From contig CAKUPI010000068.1 in the NCBI GenBank assembly GCA_934675045.1, forward strand, positions 1-8,309: a stretch of 8,309 bases of DNA, read 5' to 3'. How positions within the stretch are numbered: position 1 is the stretch's first letter; every line of letters starts with the position of its first letter. This document shows positions 5,443 through 8,309 of this stretch, one piece after another. Under the pieces are notes generated by a model. The model was not told the DNA's origin. It did not search any database and was given only the letters and a program-made list of their open reading frames with translations. Source of the DNA: an uncultured Eubacteriales bacterium (GTDB lineage Bacteria > Bacillota > Clostridia > Oscillospirales > Butyricicoccaceae). The translations under genes and the position numbers were made by a program.

Positions 5443-6888
5443 TTACGGCAGTTTGCAAAGGGTAAAGCTCATGCGGAAATACTGGCTTTTTTGCTGCTCG
5501 TCGGCCCAGAGGAAGCCCTGTCCGGGGACGATGTGGGGAAGATACCCCTCGGCCTCGACGTCGCAGGCGATTTCGACGCCCGCCATCTCAAAGCGGAAGC
5601 TTTCAAACGGGTCGTCGGAAAGGCGGCGGGCCAGCTCGCGGGGGACGGGGGACAGAATATGGACCTCGGGCTGCGCGCAGACGTAGGAAAGAGCGGAAAG
5701 CAGCATGATTTGCTCGTAAGCAGGGGTGATGATCGGGGCGTCGTGCAGCTCGACGCAAAAGGAAACCCGGGTCAGCTCGCCGTTTTCCTCGGTCAGGGTA
5801 AAGGGCGGATAGGTTTCCAAGGCCCCGGAGTAGATGACGCCGTCGTCGAACCGCTCGTGCCAGCGGCCGTCCTCCCCGAGCGACAGGACGAGCTGCGTGC
5901 CGAGGTAACCGGCGTAGTCGTTGACATTTTCGGCGAACTCGGCGGCGGTCAGCGCGCCGCGGTGACGCGGCAGGTCGCCGGCCCGGATGACCAGCACGCA
6001 CAGCCCCAGGGAGCACAGGCAGGCGGCCGCAAAGGCAGGAACGCGCCACCAGGCGGTGTCGGTCAGCTCGTACTCGTACTCCTCTTCCCACGGCAAAAGC
6101 TCGCCGGCCCTGCATTTTTTGTAGCACTTATAATTGCGGATCAGCGAGTAGACGGGAATGTACAGGCCCTCGCCCAAGGCCAGAACCGAGCCGGTGCGGC
6201 ACAGCGCGTCAAAATAGCTCAGCTTTCGGCCGCGGCAGGTCAGGCGCAGCCCGAAAATCAGTTTGCCGGGGGTAAAGCCGGCAAAGTGCAGAAAGAGCGG
6301 CTCGATAAAAAGCATGAGCAGCATGGCGGCAAGGGCGTCGAGCAGCTGGCCGAGGGGAGAGCGCAGCGCGGGGTTTATGCGAAAGACAAGCACAGCCGCA
6401 ACCTGCCACAGCAGGCCGCAGAGGGCGAAGTCAAAGCTGCGGGCCAGCCAGCGCCGCCACGGGTGGGGACAGGCGCGCGGCACGTCGAAGCGGGTGGCGC
6501 TGCTGTCCGGGCGGGCCGCGGGCAGGGCGGCGGCCCCGCCGAGGTAACGGTCGGCGTCGAGGCTTTGGTAGGTGACGCCGTCGCTGCGCATGGCGCGGCA
6601 AAGCTGGGCGGCCTGCTGCAAGTCGCCGCGCTGGCGCTCCAGCTCGTTGACGCAGCGGAGCAGCGCGTCGCCAAGGCTGTGCTCGCCGGTCTGCAAGGCG
6701 CGGATTTCGTCCAGCGGAATGTGCAGCTGGCGCAGCAGCTTGATCTTTTTGAGCGTTTCAAGGTTGTCGTCGGAATAGTCGCGGTAGCCGTTGGGCAGGC
6801 GCCGGGGCTGCAAAAGGCCCTCGCTTTCGTAAAAACGGATGTTGGCGCGGGTCAGACCCGACAGGCCTTCGATTTCTCTGATGGTCAT
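5443..6888 (-). CDS. MerR-RDD fusion: membrane-bound one-component regulator
   Basis: This 481-residue protein begins with a complete MerR winged helix: MTIREIEGLSGLTRANIRFY, then ESEGLL, NGYRDYSDDNLE and LLRQLHIPLDEIRAL (1-65). A helix suited to a dimer coiled coil follows (about 72-102). Residues ~143-262 are an RDD domain: RRWLARSFDF (the Arg...Arg..Asp pattern), hydrophobic segments at 152-170 and 181-203, then FTPGKLIFGLRL and a third hydrophobic stretch ~232-250. A further TM (283-301) precedes a ~180-residue C-terminal domain (302-481) I do not recognise, opening LTAAEFAENVNDYAGYLG. ATG 6886-6888 has AAAGGAGGG eight bases upstream. A 71-residue open extension further upstream is Arg/Pro-rich and rejected. 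The gene precedes the ECF operon by 118 bp on the same strand, so partial co-transcription is possible. The side of the membrane on which the C-terminus lies is uncertain because the third stretch may not span. Confidence 0.9.
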   Translation of the reverse strand: MTIREIEGLSGLTRANIRFYESEGLLQPRRLPNGYRDYSDDNLETLKKIKLLRQLHIPLDEIRALQTGEHSLGDALLRCVNELERQRGDLQQAAQLCRAMRSDGVTYQSLDADRYLGGAAALPAARPDSSATRFDVPRACPHPWRRWLARSFDFALCGLLWQVAAVLVFRINPALRSPLGQLLDALAAMLLMLFIEPLFLHFAGFTPGKLIFGLRLTCRGRKLSYFDALCRTGSVLALGEGLYIPVYSLIRNYKCYKKCRAGELLPWEEEYEYELTDTAWWRVPAFAAACLCSLGLCVLVIRAGDLPRHRGALTAAEFAENVNDYAGYLGTQLVLSLGEDGRWHERFDDGVIYSGALETYPPFTLTEENGELTRVSFCVELHDAPIITPAYEQIMLLSALSYVCAQPEVHILSPVPRELARRLSDDPFESFRFEMAGVEIACDVEAEGYLPHIVPGQGFLWADEQQKSQYFRMSFTLCKLP

Positions 6889-6896
6889 TGGCAATA

Positions 6897-6942
6897 CCCT
6901 CCTTTGTCCCCAGCATACACGGTCAAGCGGGTTTACAGTCAA
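6897..6942 (-). promoter_or_regulatory. MerR-type promoter (19-bp spacer) and RBS of the MerR-RDD gene
   Basis: Read on the minus strand: TTGACT (6937-6942), a 19-bp spacer and TATGCT (6912-6917). Spacers of 19-20 bp are typical of promoters that MerR proteins activate by untwisting. CTTGAC occurs twice with a 16-bp period (complements of 6938-6943 and 6922-6927), and an imperfect dyad ACTGT/ACCGT lies in the spacer. The start of transcription is predicted near 6905, with AAAGGAGGG at 6897-6905 as RBS. Autoregulation is inferred. Confidence 0.65.
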
Positions 6943-7063
6943 GACATTTTTCCGATGATGGGGATAACCGCGCGGCTTTCGCCATGGCGGCGCCCGGGGA
7001 GGGCGTGACGCGGGCTGTGTCCGGGAAACCGGCGGGCGGCAGCCGCGCATGGGGCGCACCTTC

Positions 7064-7092
7064 ATTATACCATGAATCGGCCGCGCTGAAAA
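7064..7092 (-). promoter_or_regulatory. Second minus-strand promoter, upstream of the MerR-RDD gene
   Basis: TATAAT (complement of 7064-7069) with an extended -10 TG just before it, and TTTTCA (7087-7092) as a four-of-six -35 at a 17-bp spacer. Transcription would begin near 7057, giving the MerR-RDD gene a ~170-base GC-rich leader that runs across the 19-bp-spacer promoter. It lies just downstream of a terminator, so it starts a fresh transcript. Confidence 0.6.
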
Positions 7093-7103
7093 TGCCCGCA
7101 ATC

Positions 7104-7132
7104 AAAAAAAGCAGGCCGTTTTGCGGCACTGC
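7104..7132 (-). terminator. Intrinsic terminator, minus strand
   Basis: Read on the minus strand, GCAGTGCCG pairs with CGGCCTGC (one bulged T) around the loop CAAAA, followed by seven T (complement of 7104-7110). It stops transcripts coming from the low-GC genes at 7248-8309 before they enter the MerR-RDD gene. Confidence 0.85.
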
Positions 7133-7162
7133 GATACATGTTGGACGAGGGAATAAAAGACC

Positions 7163-7234
7163 GGAGGACTATGGCCTCGTGGGCTGCGGTTACGCTGCCA
7201 CGCAAAACCCGCCCGAAAAGAGACCATAGCCTCC
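7163..7234. repeat. Large imperfect hairpin with inner stem-loop
   Basis: The outer stem pairs 7163-7178 (GGAGGACTATGGCCTC) with 7220-7234 (GAGACCATAGCCTCC): 15 pairs with one bulged A and one C-A mismatch. Inside, 7179-7188 pairs with 7193-7201 (GTGG/CCAC, then GCG/CGC closing a GTTA loop), leaving a single-stranded AAAACCCGCCCGAAAA-like strip. On the minus strand it starts 13 bases after the stop of the 7248 gene and is followed by TCTTTTATT, so it could be a first terminator in tandem with the one at 7104-7132. It could also be a structured RNA or the end of a mobile element. I recognise no known RNA class. Confidence 0.7.
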
Positions 7235-7247
7235 GCAGGCCCTCATG

Positions 7248-7853
7248 CTACATTACCTTGGGCGGCAATGCGCGCTGGTCATAAAGAAATGAAAACAGCT
7301 CAACAAAAAAAGATTGGTCTGCCACTTCATAGATCCGGCCGTTTGATGTAATCAAAAAGGGACCTTGGTCATAAATGAAGCCCGCTGTTTCAACATAATC
7401 CATAATATCGGGGTCATCGCTGTTTTCCACATAATTGATTGTCAAGTCAGCATACTGCGAGCGGGCATAAGCGTGCTCATCCTCGGCGATACGGAGCAGA
7501 TAGGTAGGGTACAGCTGCAAGGATTCATCAATCTCGCGTGTCCCCTGCCATAGCGGCAGGTCTGCTTGTCCGAATCCATACTCCAAGCTTCCCAGCCCTG
7601 GGCTTCTCTTATAACCTCTCCCTCTGTATCTGGTGATTTCACGGATTTTTGTACTGCCGGCAAAATAAAAATACTCAAAATAGGACAGGTCTTTCATATT
7701 GCGAATGAGAGCATCCTGTTTTTGTTCGTTGATGCGCGCCGACACAAGCAGAAATACCCCAATTCCTGCCAGCACCACGAAACAAAGACCTGCCACAAAG
7801 GCCCGGTTAGAAAGCAGGGCCTTCATGCGTTCCCTAAGCTCTGTTTTCTTCAT
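7248..7853 (-). CDS. Membrane-anchored protein of unknown function
   Basis: This 201-residue protein has a basic start (KKTELRERMKALLSNR), one TM segment (about 19-38, VAGLCFVVLAGIGVFLLVSA) and a ~160-residue domain that should face outside. The domain is rich in Tyr, Phe and acidic residues (for example YFEYFYFAGS, EYGFGQADL, YVENSDDPDIMDYVETAGF) and ends FSFLYDQRALPPKVM. I do not recognise a family. The single N-terminal helix could suggest an anchored envelope or appendage component, but no prepilin-type cleavage motif is evident. There is no good RBS: the ATG follows the upstream gene's TGA with one base between (TGATATG), which implies translational coupling. The gene is much poorer in GC than those to the left, as is its neighbour. 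Confidence 0.82.
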   Translation of the reverse strand: MKKTELRERMKALLSNRAFVAGLCFVVLAGIGVFLLVSARINEQKQDALIRNMKDLSYFEYFYFAGSTKIREITRYRGRGYKRSPGLGSLEYGFGQADLPLWQGTREIDESLQLYPTYLLRIAEDEHAYARSQYADLTINYVENSDDPDIMDYVETAGFIYDQGPFLITSNGRIYEVADQSFFVELFSFLYDQRALPPKVM

Positions 7854-7854
7854 A

Positions 7855-8309
7855 TCAGTCTACCAAGTTATAATAAACTGTATTGGAGAACGAAGAGTTT
7901 TGATAGGTGGGGTCAACGGCGACTCCGTGACAGATGCCATTGCTGCCAACCCCAAAAGTCCAAAGGAAACTAACGCCTTTCCGTCCGAGCACCTGATTCG
8001 GAATATGTGTATCAACGTGCAGATTAGCATTGATGTAGTGCACCAAATTACCATTTCTTGCTGGCTCATCCAACCATCTGTTCACATCGCTAAAATCACA
8101 TTTAAGTGTCATTGTCTTTTGGCCATCAACGGTATCAGGACAAGGAAATGACACTGCCTCATTGCTATTATAATGCGTTTTTCCGAAACTGAAGTATTCA
8201 CCTTTAGGTGTGGCCGCTTTCAAAACCGCGTTATTGACAAACATGCTATTTCCATCGTATGTCGTCGGACTGGATTCTCCATACAATGTTATTTCGGTGG
8301 TTTTTGATT
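7855..8309 (-). CDS. C-terminal part of a protein of unknown function (5' end outside window)
   Basis: The frame is open from the right edge to the TGA at 7855-7857, giving about 150 visible residues; the first whole codons read SKTTEITLYGESSPTTYDG. A TTG at 8284-8286 is inside the frame and has no RBS, so it is not taken as a start. The sequence is rich in Asn, Ser, Thr, Tyr and Gly and alternates in a way typical of secreted beta-rich proteins (VNNAVLKAATPKGEYFSFG, TMTLKCDFSDVNRW, GVSFLWTFGVGSN). Two Cys are near the middle (PCPDT, LKCDF) and one is near the end (GICHGV). No hydrophobic anchor is visible in this part. It is coupled to the anchored protein downstream, so the two may work together at the cell surface. 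No family recognised. Confidence 0.78.
   Translation of the reverse strand, partial: SKTTEITLYGESSPTTYDGNSMFVNNAVLKAATPKGEYFSFGKTHYNSNEAVSFPCPDTVDGQKTMTLKCDFSDVNRWLDEPARNGNLVHYINANLHVDTHIPNQVLGRKGVSFLWTFGVGSNGICHGVAVDPTYQNSSFSNTVYYNLVD

Larger units (their letters stand above)
6889..7247. other. Gene-free stretch of about 360 bp
   Basis: I find no convincing gene here. The left part (6889-7060) holds the MerR-RDD promoter and a GC-rich leader. Further right lie a second minus-strand promoter (7064-7092), an intrinsic terminator (7104-7132) and a large imperfect hairpin (7163-7234). The right edge is where the base composition drops into the low-GC segment. Confidence 0.7.

Noticed and set aside
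5491..7008. A long open frame of 505 codons on the plus strand
   Set aside because: It is antiparallel to the MerR-RDD gene, has no family features and no RBS. Long antisense frames are expected in DNA this rich in GC.
6889..7101. N-terminal extension of the MerR-RDD protein to 7101
   Set aside because: MerR heads begin at the MTIREIEGLS position; the ATG at 6888 has a strong RBS and promoter, and the extension is Arg/Pro-rich without resemblance to anything.
7141..7245. tRNA gene or integron attC site in the hairpin region
   Set aside because: No cloverleaf or T-loop GTTCGA-like motif, and no RYYYAAC/GTTRRRY core boxes at the ends of the hairpin.
1..8309. CRISPR array, transposase, integrase or phage genes
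   Set aside because: No regularly spaced repeats and no such protein motifs were seen in any frame of the window.

Overview
The window looks like chromosomal DNA from a high-GC member of the Clostridia (Oscillospiraceae/Ruminococcaceae-like). The basis is gene content: a Firmicutes aspartokinase tail, DUF4364 and DUF3048/YerB-type proteins, a SigV/RsiV-type sigma/anti-sigma pair with strong AGGAGG ribosome binding sites, and a MerR-RDD fusion. About 7.2 kb is very GC-rich. The last ~1.06 kb (about 7250-8309) is clearly lower in GC and differs in codon use, so it may be recently acquired.

Layout from left to right: (1) the 3' end of an aspartokinase gene on the plus strand, ending at 406. (2) A perfect 36-bp palindromic terminator shared with a convergent minus-strand operon, DUF4364 (GTG start at 2240) then the DUF3048 lipoprotein, joined by an ATGA overlap and driven by an extended -10 promoter at 2264-2293. 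(3) A divergent plus-strand group: a DUF3298-type protein with no membrane segment (2367-3035), then behind its own promoter a two-TM protein that resembles a signal peptidase I stripped of its catalytic residues (3133-3687) and a 49-residue single-TM protein (3703-3852). (4) A bidirectional terminator (3874-3909). (5) On the minus strand, a 481-residue MerR-RDD-sensor fusion protein (5443-6888), an ECF sigma factor (4842-5324, probable TTG start) and an RsiV-like anti-sigma factor (3927-4826). (6) A gene-poor stretch of about 360 bp with two minus-strand promoters, a terminator and a large imperfect hairpin. (7) Two minus-strand genes of unknown function in the low-GC segment, the second cut by the window edge.

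The most coherent story is envelope-stress signalling. The ECF gene has an ECF-type promoter (CAAAC, 17 bp, CGTCTAA) directly upstream, which implies autoregulation and shows that the longer reading frame is not the real start. The anti-sigma factor has a TM segment followed by an Ala-X-Ala motif and then a DUF4163/DUF3298 domain, the layout of RsiV, which in Bacillus is cut by signal peptidase after lysozyme binding. Within 2 kb lie a second DUF3298 protein without an anchor and a signal-peptidase-like protein without catalytic residues. A shared pathway is an inference from position and fold resemblance only. The MerR-RDD protein looks like a one-component regulator whose DNA-binding domain is fixed to the membrane, and its own promoter has the 19-bp spacer typical of MerR control.
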